Part shown: positions 46,679 through 56,188 of the stretch, piece by piece
Position numbering within the stretch: the first letter of the stretch is position 1
How the letters are laid out: each line of letters begins with the position of its first letter
Source: Piscinibacter gummiphilus
GTDB taxonomy: Bacteria; Pseudomonadota; Gammaproteobacteria; Burkholderiales; Burkholderiaceae_C
Length of the DNA stretch: 64,000 nt
Direction: 5' to 3'
NCBI RefSeq assembly: GCF_032681285.1
Contig: NZ_CP136336.1
Location: forward strand, 4,885,001 to 4,949,000
Notes under the pieces: model-generated
What the model saw: only the letters and a program-made list of their open reading frames with translations
Database searches by the model: none
Told to the model about the DNA's origin: nothing
Translations under genes and position numbers: made by a program

Positions 46679-47325
46679 CGGGCCATTGTAGGAAGCGCTT
46701 CTGCCACCGACGTGCGGCCCCGGTTGAGCCACCACTGTGCGACGACCAGGTGCGGCACCCAGCAGAGCCAGGCGATCACCGGGTAGGCCTGCTCGAACGG
46801 CACGCCGCTGGCCAGGAACAGCGGGATGTAGATGCGCAGGCTCACCGCCGCCAGCGTGAGCGCATGGTTGCGCAGCATCCAGCGCCGGTGCTGCGCCCGC
46901 TCGCCCTGGCGGATGGCCCGGTAGCCGCGCCATCCGGTGTAGAGCCACACCACGGCCAGGCTGGCGAAGCCGAGTTGCGCGACCCAGCCGCCTTGTGCGA
47001 TGCGCGACAGCAAGAGCCCCGACACCCCGCCCACCACGATGCCGGCCAGGAGGTAGGTGCGGCCGATCCAGCGGTGCAGCCGGGGGCGCCGTGTGCGCAG
47101 GCGGGTCGAGAACTGCCACGGCCCGAGCAGCAGCGCGAGGCCGGCCGCGAACGCATGGGTGTGGATGACGATCGGGTTCAGGCGGTACACCTGCTGCATC
47201 GCCTCGCCGACCGACGCGCCGGCCGGCTGCAAGCCATACGCGATGAAGGCATAGGCCGCGACGGCCGTCGCCATCAACGCGAGCATCGCTTCGGTGCCGC
47301 GCCTCGAGAACGTGGAGAGTGTCAT
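46675..47325 (-). CDS. DUF2306 membrane protein
   Basis: A 216-residue protein with about six membrane helices and the DUF2306 pattern: IVIHTHAFAAGLALLLGPWQFSTRLRTRRPRLHRWIGRTYLLAGIVVGGVSGL, then GERAQHRRWMLRNHALTLAAVSLRIY. The conserved histidines in HTHAFAAG, RLHRWIGR and HRRWMLRNHA suggest haem or metal binding, as in related cytochrome b561-like folds; this is inferred. It is the first gene of the operon with the methyltransferase and DUF2905 protein, linked by ATGA. Confidence 0.85.
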   Translation of the reverse strand: MTLSTFSRRGTEAMLALMATAVAAYAFIAYGLQPAGASVGEAMQQVYRLNPIVIHTHAFAAGLALLLGPWQFSTRLRTRRPRLHRWIGRTYLLAGIVVGGVSGLLLSRIAQGGWVAQLGFASLAVVWLYTGWRGYRAIRQGERAQHRRWMLRNHALTLAAVSLRIYIPLFLASGVPFEQAYPVIAWLCWVPHLVVAQWWLNRGRTSVAEALPTMAR

Positions 47326-47343
47326 GGTGGACCTCCTGGGAAC

Positions 47344-48186
47344 TCACAGTTGGAACTCGTAGCGCAGCGCGAGCAGGCCACTCGTCTGGCGCGTGCGCTG
47401 GGTGATGGGGCTGTCGGCGGCGTCGCCGGTGAGGCGGTGTACGCGCAGCAGCGCTTGCAGGTGCCAGGCGCGGCTGAAGGCCATGTCGAAGTCGAACACG
47501 AGCTGCTGGCTCTTGAGGCCGGAACCCGCGTCAAAGCGGGCGTAGCCGCTGGCCGCCGACTGCTGCGGTGTCACGCCGAAGTAGGCCTGCGTGTGGCGGC
47601 GGTCGGCCCAGGTGACGCCGGGCGTGATGGTGAGCTTCGCGTGGCGGTGCAACTGCCAGGGCAGCGCGAGCCCTGCCTCCATGAGCGTGCCGCGATGGCT
47701 GGACACGGCCTGCCGCAGCGCGCCGGTCAGTGACACCGGACCGAGCGCGACCGAACCCGACGCGGAGACAAGGGCCGTCATCTTCACCTCGCCCATGCCG
47801 CGCAGGTCGGCGCTGCCCGGGCGCAGGCCGGCGGGGGTGAGCTTGCGCTCGTCGTCGTCGACACGGCCGGGGTCGACCGAGAGGCCGAGGCTGGCGGTGC
47901 CGGCCGTGGTCTGCCACGGGGTCCACACCAGGCCGCGGCTGCCGAAGGCCACGCTCGCCGCATTGGGGCCCACCCCGGGCCGCCAGTAGACCTCGCCGCC
48001 CAGCACCGGCTGCACCCGCGTGTGGCGGCTGCCTTCGTATTCGGGCACGGCGGCGGCGCCCATCAACACACCGCCCGACCAGCCCGGCGCGGGGCCCACC
48101 CAGCCGGGCGGCGGGCCGTCTTGTGCATGGGCCAGGGGTGCAAGCACGGCGCACGACAGCGCCGCAGCGGCGGGAAGCATTTTCAC
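47344..48186 (-). CDS. MipA/OmpV-family outer-membrane protein
   Basis: A 280-residue protein with signal peptide MKMLPAAAALSCAVLAPLAHA and a beta-barrel pattern of the MipA/OmpV family: WSGGVLMGAAAVPEYEGSRHTRVQPVLGGEVYW near the start and alternating strands to the C-terminal LLALRYEFQL. In E. coli, MipA scaffolds MltA and PBP1b; other members act in osmotic or antibiotic response. It may follow the LytTR regulator gene, whose stop is 123 bases upstream, and could be its target. The first gene downstream (DUF2306) starts 18 bases after its stop. Confidence 0.88.
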   Translation of the reverse strand: MKMLPAAAALSCAVLAPLAHAQDGPPPGWVGPAPGWSGGVLMGAAAVPEYEGSRHTRVQPVLGGEVYWRPGVGPNAASVAFGSRGLVWTPWQTTAGTASLGLSVDPGRVDDDERKLTPAGLRPGSADLRGMGEVKMTALVSASGSVALGPVSLTGALRQAVSSHRGTLMEAGLALPWQLHRHAKLTITPGVTWADRRHTQAYFGVTPQQSAASGYARFDAGSGLKSQQLVFDFDMAFSRAWHLQALLRVHRLTGDAADSPITQRTRQTSGLLALRYEFQL

Positions 48187-48308
48187 GATCGGTCAACCTC
48201 AGCGAGTGGCGAGGCGACCAGTGTCGAGATGCGGCGGGGTTCGTGTCTGGCGCCGATCCGCGAACGGTGCGGCCGGGGTGCCGAAGCGTCGGAAAGCGGC
48301 GGCGAGCG

Positions 48309-49097
48309 TCACATCGCCTTGAAGCGATGCGCGAAGAGCCGGCTCACGCCGAGGCGTGTGGGGTGGTCGCGCAGGCCCAGCCACAGGCGGCCGTCTTCGC
48401 TGCGCTCCACCTGCGCGATGCAGCGCGCCTGCACCACGAGGCTCCGGTGCACCTGCCAGAAGCGCTCGGCGTCGAGCCGCTGCAGCAGCTCGCGCAGCGT
48501 CATGCGGATCAACGCTTCGCGCTCGCGGGTGACGACGCGCAGGTACTTGTCGGCCACCTCGAAATACAGCACGTCGTCGATGGGGATGAGGTGCGTGACC
48601 GCGCCCACGGCCGCATTGATCACCGACAGCGGTGCCGCGCTCGCTGCGGGCTGCAGCGCCTGCGCCACCCGTTGCAGCGCACCGCCGAGCGCCTCGCCGC
48701 TGGCCCCATCGAGCAGCGCGAGCCGCTCCTGCAAACGCTGCACCGCGCGCTGCAGGCGCTCGGTGCTCACCGGCTTGAGCAGGTAGTCGATGGCCCCGTG
48801 CTCGAAGGCCTGCACCGCGTACTGGCCATAGGCGGTGACGAACACGAGCTGCGGCAGCGGCACGCCCTCGGGCCAGTCTTCGACGATGGCCTCGGCCGCA
48901 TCGAGCCCCGAGGCGGCGGGCATGTGGATGTCGAGAAAGATCACGCGCGGCAGGTGTTCGAGCGCGAGCGCGATGGCCGCCGCGCCGTTGTCGGCCACCG
49001 GCAGCAGGTCGATGCCCGGCCACAGCGTGGCGAGTTGCTGCTGAAGGCGGCGCGCGAGCACCGGCTCATCTTCGACCACGAGCACGGGGATGGTCAT
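48309..49097 (-). CDS. LytTR-family response regulator
   Basis: A 262-residue regulator with a receiver (residues 1-120; Asp56 in RVIFLDIHMPAASG, Lys in DYLLKPVS) and a LytTR DNA-binding domain (about 155-262; LIPIDDVLYFEVADKYLRVVTREREALIRMTLRELLQRL, FWQVHRSLVVQARCIAQVER, LGVSRLFAHRFKAM). Its ATG overlaps the kinase stop (ATGA at 49097-49094). Such regulators bind direct repeats upstream of membrane or cell-surface genes; the adjacent MipA-family gene is a plausible target. Confidence 0.93.
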   Translation of the reverse strand: MTIPVLVVEDEPVLARRLQQQLATLWPGIDLLPVADNGAAAIALALEHLPRVIFLDIHMPAASGLDAAEAIVEDWPEGVPLPQLVFVTAYGQYAVQAFEHGAIDYLLKPVSTERLQRAVQRLQERLALLDGASGEALGGALQRVAQALQPAASAAPLSVINAAVGAVTHLIPIDDVLYFEVADKYLRVVTREREALIRMTLRELLQRLDAERFWQVHRSLVVQARCIAQVERSEDGRLWLGLRDHPTRLGVSRLFAHRFKAM

Positions 49098-50218
49098 GCG
49101 GGGCTCGCCTGAGGAATCCGCACCGTTGCACGCACACCGTGCGGGGCATGGTCGGCGAGCGTCAGGCCGGCCTCGTCGCCGAAGGCGTAAGCCAGCCGCT
49201 GCCGCAGGTTGGCCAGGCCGATGCGGCCGGCGGCGAACGGGTCGTCCACCGACAGGCCCTGGCCGTCGTCCACCACCTCGATGAGCACCTGGGCGCCGTC
49301 GCGCCGCGCGCTGACATGGATGCTGCCGCCCTCGGGCCGGGCATCGAGGCCGTGGCGCACCGCGTTTTCCACCAGCGGCTGCAAGGTGAGTGGCGGCAGG
49401 CGGCAGCCCTGCAGTTCGGCGGGCAGGTGCAGCGTGTGGCGCAGGCGCGGCCCCATGCGGATGGCCATCAGGTTCAGGTACTGCTCGAGCAGGTTGAACT
49501 CCTGCTGCAAGGTGACGAGCGGCTGCTCGCCCGTCTGCATGCTGGCGTGCAGCAGCTCGCTCAACGCTTCGAGCATCGCCTGCGCACGCGCGGGCTCGGT
49601 GTCGATGAGGGCATGCGCGTTGGCCAGCGTGTTGAAGAGCATGTGCGGCTCGATCTGCTGCTGCAGCAGCTGCAGGCGGGCACTCGCCGCGCGCACGTCG
49701 GCGTTTTCGGCGCGCAGGCGCTCCGATTCGATGTGGTCGCGCTGGGTAATGAGGTGCACCGCCACCAGCGAGGCGACGATGGTGGTGAAGGCCACCAGCG
49801 CCATCGCCGGCTCCAGCGGATGGGCGAGGCCCGACGAGACGCCCAGCAGCGCGCCCGCCAGCAGCCGCCCCATCGTGTGGCCGACCGGAATGGCCACGAG
49901 GGTCACCCCGCCCAGCGCCAGCCACCGCGGTGGCCGCTCCCACCACGAGGTGAGGCGCGGCCATTCGATGAGCCCGAAGATGCACAGGCCGATGCACTGC
50001 GAGAACACCAGATGGCTCCCCAGCGCCTCGAGCTGCTGCTGCGAGCTGCTCTCGGGCGTCATCGCCACCACGATCAGCCACAGCGTGACGGCAACCACGG
50101 TGTTGAGCACGAGCACGATGCCGAGGTCGCGCAGGAACACGCGGCGGCGGCCTCGTGGTGGCGGCAGCGGCCGCGCGCTCGAGACGGCAGCGGTCTCGTG
50201 GGGGGTGGTCGTCGTCAT
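49094..50218 (-). CDS. LytS/YehU-type sensor histidine kinase
   Basis: A 374-residue membrane kinase from ATG 50218. Four membrane helices lie between residues about 30 and 158 with no large periplasmic domain. The His_kinase domain has His192 in LLQQQIEPHMLFNTLANAHALID, and the ATPase motifs are LTLQPLVENAVRHGL, VVDDGQGL and GRIGLANLRQRL. It phosphorylates the LytTR regulator coupled to it. The four-helix sensor suggests detection of a membrane-related signal. An open frame upstream of 50218 overlaps the divergent SDR promoter and is not used. Confidence 0.92.
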   Translation of the reverse strand: MTTTTPHETAAVSSARPLPPPRGRRRVFLRDLGIVLVLNTVVAVTLWLIVVAMTPESSSQQQLEALGSHLVFSQCIGLCIFGLIEWPRLTSWWERPPRWLALGGVTLVAIPVGHTMGRLLAGALLGVSSGLAHPLEPAMALVAFTTIVASLVAVHLITQRDHIESERLRAENADVRAASARLQLLQQQIEPHMLFNTLANAHALIDTEPARAQAMLEALSELLHASMQTGEQPLVTLQQEFNLLEQYLNLMAIRMGPRLRHTLHLPAELQGCRLPPLTLQPLVENAVRHGLDARPEGGSIHVSARRDGAQVLIEVVDDGQGLSVDDPFAAGRIGLANLRQRLAYAFGDEAGLTLADHAPHGVRATVRIPQASPA

Positions 50219-50406
50219 GGTGTCGGAAGGAGTCGCCAGTCTACGCAGCCGCATCGCCACGCCGGCGGCAAAAGTGGCGAACGGCACGGTGGTGGCGCCG
50301 AAACGCCGCTGCGGGGTGCCGAACGGGCCCTGCAAGAGCCCGACAGCGGGTCGAAAAAGGCCCCGCCGATACACTGTCGGCCTCCGTTGTCACCCCCCCC
50401 ATCACC

Positions 50407-51186
50407 ATGTCTGAACGCCCGGTCGTGCTCGTCACCGGCGCGGCCCGCCGCCTGGGCCGCGAGATCGCGCTCGACCTGGCCGCGCACGGCTTCGATGTGG
50501 CCGTGCACTACCACCGCTCGGAGGGCGACGCTGCGGAGACCGTGGCGCAAGCGCGGCGGGCGGGCGCATTCGCCGAAAGCGTCCAGGCCGACCTGGCCGA
50601 CGAGGCGAGTTGCCGCGCGCTCGTGCCGCAGGTGGTCGAACGTTTCGGGCGGCTCGATGCGGTCGTCAACAACGCCTCGACCTTCGAGTACGACAACGCC
50701 GAGAACTTCAGCCTCGCGTCGATGGAGAAACACTGGCGAGCCAACACCGCCCCGGCGGTGCTGCTCGCGCAGGCCCTGCACCGGCACCTGGCCGGCACGA
50801 ACCGGCTGGGCTGCGTGGTCAACCTGCTCGACCAGAAGCTGTGGAACCTCAACCCCGACTATTTCTCGTACACGCTGTCGAAGGCCGCGCTGCAGACGGC
50901 CACGGTGATGCTGGCGCAGGCGCTGGCCCCGAGCGTGCGGGTGTGCGGCGTGGCACCGGGGGTCACGCTGCTGTCGGGTGCGATGACGGCCGACGAGTTT
51001 GCGGCCTCGCACCAGCTCACGCCGCTGGGGCGTTCGTCCACGCCGGGCGACATCGCCCGCACCGTGCGCTTCCTGATCGAATCGCCGGCCATCACGGGCA
51101 CGACGCTGCTGGTCGATGGCGGGCAGCACCTGCAGGCCCAAGCCCGCGATGTGATGTTCCTCGCCAACCCCGACAAGAAAGCCTGA
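50407..51186 (+). CDS. SDR-family oxidoreductase, pteridine-reductase-like
   Basis: A 259-residue short-chain dehydrogenase. VLVTGAARRLGREIALDLA gives the TGxxRRxG cofactor motif typical of pteridine reductases (PTR1/FolM) that prefer NADPH. The catalytic Tyr-Lys is in YFSYTLSKAALQTAT. It sits one base before folB, so a role in reducing dihydromonapterin or dihydropteridine in pterin metabolism is likely. This is the basis of the call; the motif alone also fits other SDRs. ATG 50407 is divergent from the sensor kinase gene. Confidence 0.85.
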   Translation: MSERPVVLVTGAARRLGREIALDLAAHGFDVAVHYHRSEGDAAETVAQARRAGAFAESVQADLADEASCRALVPQVVERFGRLDAVVNNASTFEYDNAENFSLASMEKHWRANTAPAVLLAQALHRHLAGTNRLGCVVNLLDQKLWNLNPDYFSYTLSKAALQTATVMLAQALAPSVRVCGVAPGVTLLSGAMTADEFAASHQLTPLGRSSTPGDIARTVRFLIESPAITGTTLLVDGGQHLQAQARDVMFLANPDKKA

Positions 51187-51187
51187 C

Positions 51188-51586
51188 ATGCAAAGCCTGC
51201 TCGGCCACAACGACCTGCGCGACTGCCGCCGCCTCTTCCTGCGCAACTACGAGGTGTGGATCAACATCGGCGTGCACGACTTCGAGAAGCGCGGCGAGCA
51301 GCGCGTGCTGATCAACGTCGACCTGTACATCCCGCTCACCGTGTCGACGCCGCGGAACGACGAGCTCGACGAGGTGGTCGACTACGACTTCATGCGCCGC
51401 AGCATCGCGGTGCGCATCAAGCAGGGCCACGTGCATCTGCAGGAAACGCTGTGCGACGACGTGCTCAAACTCATGCTCGCGCACCCACGAGTGAAGGCTG
51501 CACGCGTGTCGACGGAGAAGCCCGACGTCTACCCCGATTGCGACGCGGTGGGCTGTGAAGTGTTTGGAATCAAGGAAGTGATGTGA
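51188..51586 (+). CDS. folB: Dihydroneopterin aldolase
   Basis: A 132-residue FolB protein: [37 protein letters not shown], then [36 protein letters not shown] and the C-terminal [23 protein letters not shown]. It cleaves 7,8-dihydroneopterin to 6-hydroxymethyl-dihydropterin in folate synthesis. Glu in the LQETL helix and a Lys in STEKPDV are the usual active-site residues. It follows the pteridine-reductase-like SDR by one base and overlaps ttcA by one base, giving a pterin-tRNA thiolation operon. Confidence 0.95.
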   Translation: MQSLLGHNDLRDCRRLFLRNYEVWINIGVHDFEKRGEQRVLINVDLYIPLTVSTPRNDELDEVVDYDFMRRSIAVRIKQGHVHLQETLCDDVLKLMLAHPRVKAARVSTEKPDVYPDCDAVGCEVFGIKEVM

Positions 51587-52494
51587 TGAGTGCCGTGATC
51601 GACAGCAAAGACGAGGCGAAGCTCGCCTTCGAAACCAACAAGCTCAGCAAGCGCCTGCATCGCCAGGTGGGCCAGGCCATCACCGACTTCAACATGATCG
51701 AAGACGGCGACAAGGTGATGGTGTGCCTGTCGGGTGGGAAGGACAGCTACACGCTGCTCGACATCCTTCTCAACATGCAGCAGCGCGCGCCGATCCGCTT
51801 CGAGCTCGTCGCCGTCAACCTCGACCAGAAGCAGCCGGGCTTTCCCGAGCACATCCTGCCCGAGTACCTGAAGGCACGCGGCGTGCCCTTCCACATCGAG
51901 AACCAGGACACCTACTCCATCGTCAAGCGCCTCATCCCCGAGGGCAAGACCATGTGCAGCCTGTGCTCGCGCCTGCGCCGGGGCATCCTCTACCGGGTGG
52001 CGGGCGAACTCGGCGCGACCAAGATCGCGCTCGGCCACCACCGCGACGACATGATCCAGACGCTCTTCATGAACATGTTCTTCGGCAGCAAGATGAAGGG
52101 CATGCCACCGAAACTCGTGAGCGACGACGGCAAGAACATCATCATCCGCCCGCTCGCCTACGTGGCCGAGACCGACATCGAGCGCTGGTCGGCGCACCGG
52201 CAGTTCCCCATCATTCCCTGCTCGCTGTGCGGCAACCAGGAGAACCTGCAGCGGGTGCAGATCAAGGCCATGCTGCGCGACTGGGACAAGCGCTTCCCCG
52301 GCCGCATCGACAACCTCTTCACCGCGATGGGCAACATCGTGCCTTCGCACATGATGGACCGGAACCTCTACCCTTTCACCACGCTCAAAACCACTGGCGT
52401 GGCCGACCCGGGCGGCGACATCGCGTTCGACGACGACGAGTCGTGCGCCACGCCTGCCACACCGGGTGAGTCGGTGATCAAGTTCGCGGAGTAG
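51586..52494 (+). CDS. ttcA: tRNA 2-thiocytidine(32) synthetase
   Basis: A 302-residue PP-loop ATPase. The loop is [18 protein letters not shown]; two conserved CxxC pairs, [10 protein letters not shown] and CSLCGNQ, ligate an iron-sulfur cluster. [27 protein letters not shown] is the family hallmark. The enzyme thiolates cytidine 32 in several tRNAs. The chosen ATG 51586 shares its A with the folB stop (TGATG); a GTG three bases earlier is possible. AAGGAAG lies eight bases upstream. The C-terminal ten residues beyond the family core are acidic. Confidence 0.96.
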   Translation: MSAVIDSKDEAKLAFETNKLSKRLHRQVGQAITDFNMIEDGDKVMVCLSGGKDSYTLLDILLNMQQRAPIRFELVAVNLDQKQPGFPEHILPEYLKARGVPFHIENQDTYSIVKRLIPEGKTMCSLCSRLRRGILYRVAGELGATKIALGHHRDDMIQTLFMNMFFGSKMKGMPPKLVSDDGKNIIIRPLAYVAETDIERWSAHRQFPIIPCSLCGNQENLQRVQIKAMLRDWDKRFPGRIDNLFTAMGNIVPSHMMDRNLYPFTTLKTTGVADPGGDIAFDDDESCATPATPGESVIKFAE

Positions 52495-52508
52495 GAGCGA
52501 GACAGCCC

Positions 52509-53099
52509 ATGCGCATCACGGCCCTGGCAACCCTGGCATTGGCCGCCGCCCTCGGCGGCTGTGCCGCCATGAACACGGTGGACAGCGAGGTCTCCACGTA
52601 CAGCCAGTGGCCTGCGGCGCGCAAGCCGGCCACCTTTGCCTTCGAGCGGCTGCCCTCGCAGCAGGCACGGCCCCAGGAACAGTCGGAACTCGAAGCCGCC
52701 GCCCGCCCCGCCCTGCTGGGCGCAGGCTTCCAGGAAGTCAACGACCTCAAGACCGCCGACACCACCGTTCAGGTCGCCGCCCGCGTTTCGCGCACCGATC
52801 GCGGCTTCTACGACGACCCCTTCTTCTGGCGCGGGAGCCTCTTCTATTCGCGCTACGGCCGGCCGTACTGGGGCCCCGGCTTCGGGATGATGTACGACAG
52901 CCCGCGCTACGACCGCGAGGTGGTGGTGCTGATCCGCGACCGGCAGACCGCGCAGCCGCTCTACGAAGCGCGCGCCGCCAGCGACGGCCTGAGTTCCGGC
53001 AACACCCAGCTGCTGGCCGCGATGTTCAAGGCGGCGCTGAAAGACTTTCCGCAGACCGGCATCAACCCGCGGCGCGTGAGCGTGCAGCTCACCCCCTGA
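52509..53099 (+). CDS. DUF4136 lipoprotein
   Basis: A 196-residue lipoprotein. The signal peptide ends in a lipobox with the cysteine at residue 18 (ALGGC-AAMNTVDSEV), preceded by MRITALATLALAAA. The mature chain has YSQWPAARKPATFAFERLPSQQA and PALLGAGFQEVNDLKTADTTVQVAARV, the DUF4136 pattern, and an aromatic-rich patch (FYDDPFFWRGSLFYSRYGRPYWGPGFG). It lies 14 bases after ttcA and is probably co-transcribed. Outer-membrane anchoring is expected; function unknown. Confidence 0.85.
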   Translation: MRITALATLALAAALGGCAAMNTVDSEVSTYSQWPAARKPATFAFERLPSQQARPQEQSELEAAARPALLGAGFQEVNDLKTADTTVQVAARVSRTDRGFYDDPFFWRGSLFYSRYGRPYWGPGFGMMYDSPRYDREVVVLIRDRQTAQPLYEARAASDGLSSGNTQLLAAMFKAALKDFPQTGINPRRVSVQLTP

Positions 53100-53114
53100 T
53101 CGCGGCCCGCCCCC

Positions 53115-54006
53115 TCAGGGCGCCTTGCGCCCATCGGCCGCCAGCGAGCGGGCGTCTTCTTCCCAGCCCTTGAAGCGCTTCACCGCCGACGCCCGCTGCT
53201 CGCGACTCGCACTGTTGTGCAACTGGGCGGCGAGCTTGCAGTTGTAGGCCAGCAGCTTCTGCTGGTACTCGAGGTAGTGCGGGCGCGGCGAGCGCTGCAC
53301 ATGGGCCACGACGACGCGCAACGACGCCAGCGTCTGATCGGGCGAGATCGCCTTGTCGTTCGCAATGCGCCGCAGCATGGCCAGCGCCTCCTGCTGGCGC
53401 AGCATGCGTTCCTCCAGCCACAGCTCGGGGTTGAAGGGCGACGCGGCGATGCCTCGCCGCAGCGCCTCGAGCTGGGCCTCGTCGAGGCTGCCGTAGAACA
53501 TCTCGGCGCGGTCCAACGCACGCTTCACCGAGGCCTCGAAACGCTCGGTGGGGTCGGGCTGCAGGAAGTCGTTGCGGAACTCGCGGTTCACCTTGGCGTA
53601 CTTGCGCTCGATGTGCTGGACCTGTGCCGGCGTCAAGCTGCGCACCAGGTCAACGGCCATCGGCAGCGCCTTGTCGAGCATCGGGTCGACGCGCGACAGC
53701 GCCTCCTGGTATGAGCGGCACACCAGCTCGGGCGTGACCGGCCCTGCCGCATGGCCCTGCAGGCGCACGAGGAACTGCGCGTAGTCGTCGAGCTGGGTCT
53801 GGCGGTGCCAGCGGAACCAGGCTTCGAGCGTGTCGCGAACCTTGGGGATCTGCGCCTCGCTGAAGTCGGCGTACCCGTCGAGCCACCAGTAGCTCAGCTC
53901 CGGGCCCTGGCTGTACGCGAAGCGCACCGCCGTGCACCCCGACAACAGGGTGCCGACGGCGAAGCACACGCCGATAATCCAGGACTTCAGCAGAGGAAAA
54001 CGTTGC

Positions 54007-54008
<2 letters not shown>
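53115..54008 (-). CDS. DUF6279-type lipoprotein
   Basis: A 297-residue lipoprotein from ATG 54008. MQRFPLLKSWIIGVCFAVGTLLSGC is a signal peptide with lipobox LSGC at the cysteine. The mature part begins TAVRFAYSQGPELSYWWLDGYADFSEAQIPKVRDTLEAWFRWHRQTQLDDYAQFL, a pattern of the DUF6279 family, and is wholly helical. Its start codon interlocks with that of glmU on the other strand (CATG at 54006-54009), so the two messages are divergent with no intergenic space. A start at 54020 would extend it further into glmU. Function unknown. Confidence 0.82.
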
Positions 54009-55383
<1,375 letters not shown>

Positions 55384-55394
55384 GGCCCCCGCGT

Positions 55395-56105
55395 TCAGGA
55401 GCGGCGGATCGCGACGAGCTCGATCAGTTCGCGCGACGCCTCGAAGACGCGCGGGGCAAGATTGGTGGCGGCCTTGACGGTCGACTCCATGCGGACCACG
55501 CGGCGAAGCTGCGGCGAGTACCAGACCTGCGCCGACACCTTCGACGGGGTGGAGATGTTGCGGCTCTTGTCGGTGGCCGCCCAACCCCAGACTTCGATCG
55601 GCACCACCGGCAGCGCGCCCATGGGCGTCTGCAAGGTGACCATCGCGCCGGCTTCCGCCTTCAGCGAATAGGCCATGTTCGACGCGGCGCCGTTCCCGCG
55701 GTGCGAGCTGCTCCACGTGGTGCCCGGCTGGAGCGACTCGCGCCCCCAACCGCCGGGCGGCATCATCGCGTCCAGGTCGCCGGCCTGCACCACCGTGACC
55801 TCCAGCGGCTCGCCCGTGGGCTTCTCGACGCGCCCGCCCTGATCGAAGCGCACGCGGGTTGCCTCGACCCGGTCCACGCGAAGGACGACCGAACGACGGT
55901 TGCCGGTGGATTTGTCGTGCACGACGTATTCGATTTCGTCGCCCGCCTTCAGGGGCTGCAGCAGGGACGCCGGCACCGCGTCATACACCGCCGCGTTGGT
56001 TGGGCCCAGCACCGCCGTCTGGGGTTTGGCCGATCGCCAGGAACACCCCGCGAGCAAAGCGGACACGACGACGCCGGCCACCACGGCCTTGGACAAGTTC
56101 AGCAT
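55395..56105 (-). CDS. Lipoprotein of unknown function
   Basis: A 236-residue lipoprotein from ATG 56105 behind GGGAGATC. MLNLSKAVVAGVVVSALLAGC is a signal peptide with lipobox LAGC; the mature chain starts SWRSAKPQTAVLG. The rest is beta-rich, with an all-beta core (DEIEYVVHDKSTGNRRSVVLRVDRVEATRVRFDQGG) and a C-terminal part (ISTPSKVSAQVWYSPQLRRVVRMESTVKAA). I do not recognise a named family. It is the last leftward gene after the PAS-GGDEF-EAL gene and converges with glmU. Confidence 0.72.
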   Translation of the reverse strand: MLNLSKAVVAGVVVSALLAGCSWRSAKPQTAVLGPTNAAVYDAVPASLLQPLKAGDEIEYVVHDKSTGNRRSVVLRVDRVEATRVRFDQGGRVEKPTGEPLEVTVVQAGDLDAMMPPGGWGRESLQPGTTWSSSHRGNGAASNMAYSLKAEAGAMVTLQTPMGALPVVPIEVWGWAATDKSRNISTPSKVSAQVWYSPQLRRVVRMESTVKAATNLAPRVFEASRELIELVAIRRS

Positions 56106-56188
56106 GGAGATCTCCCTGGAAAGCGTTTTTCGACTGATCGGTGCACGCGCGTGCACAGGCGAATTATGGCGAGGGCCCAGGGAGACTT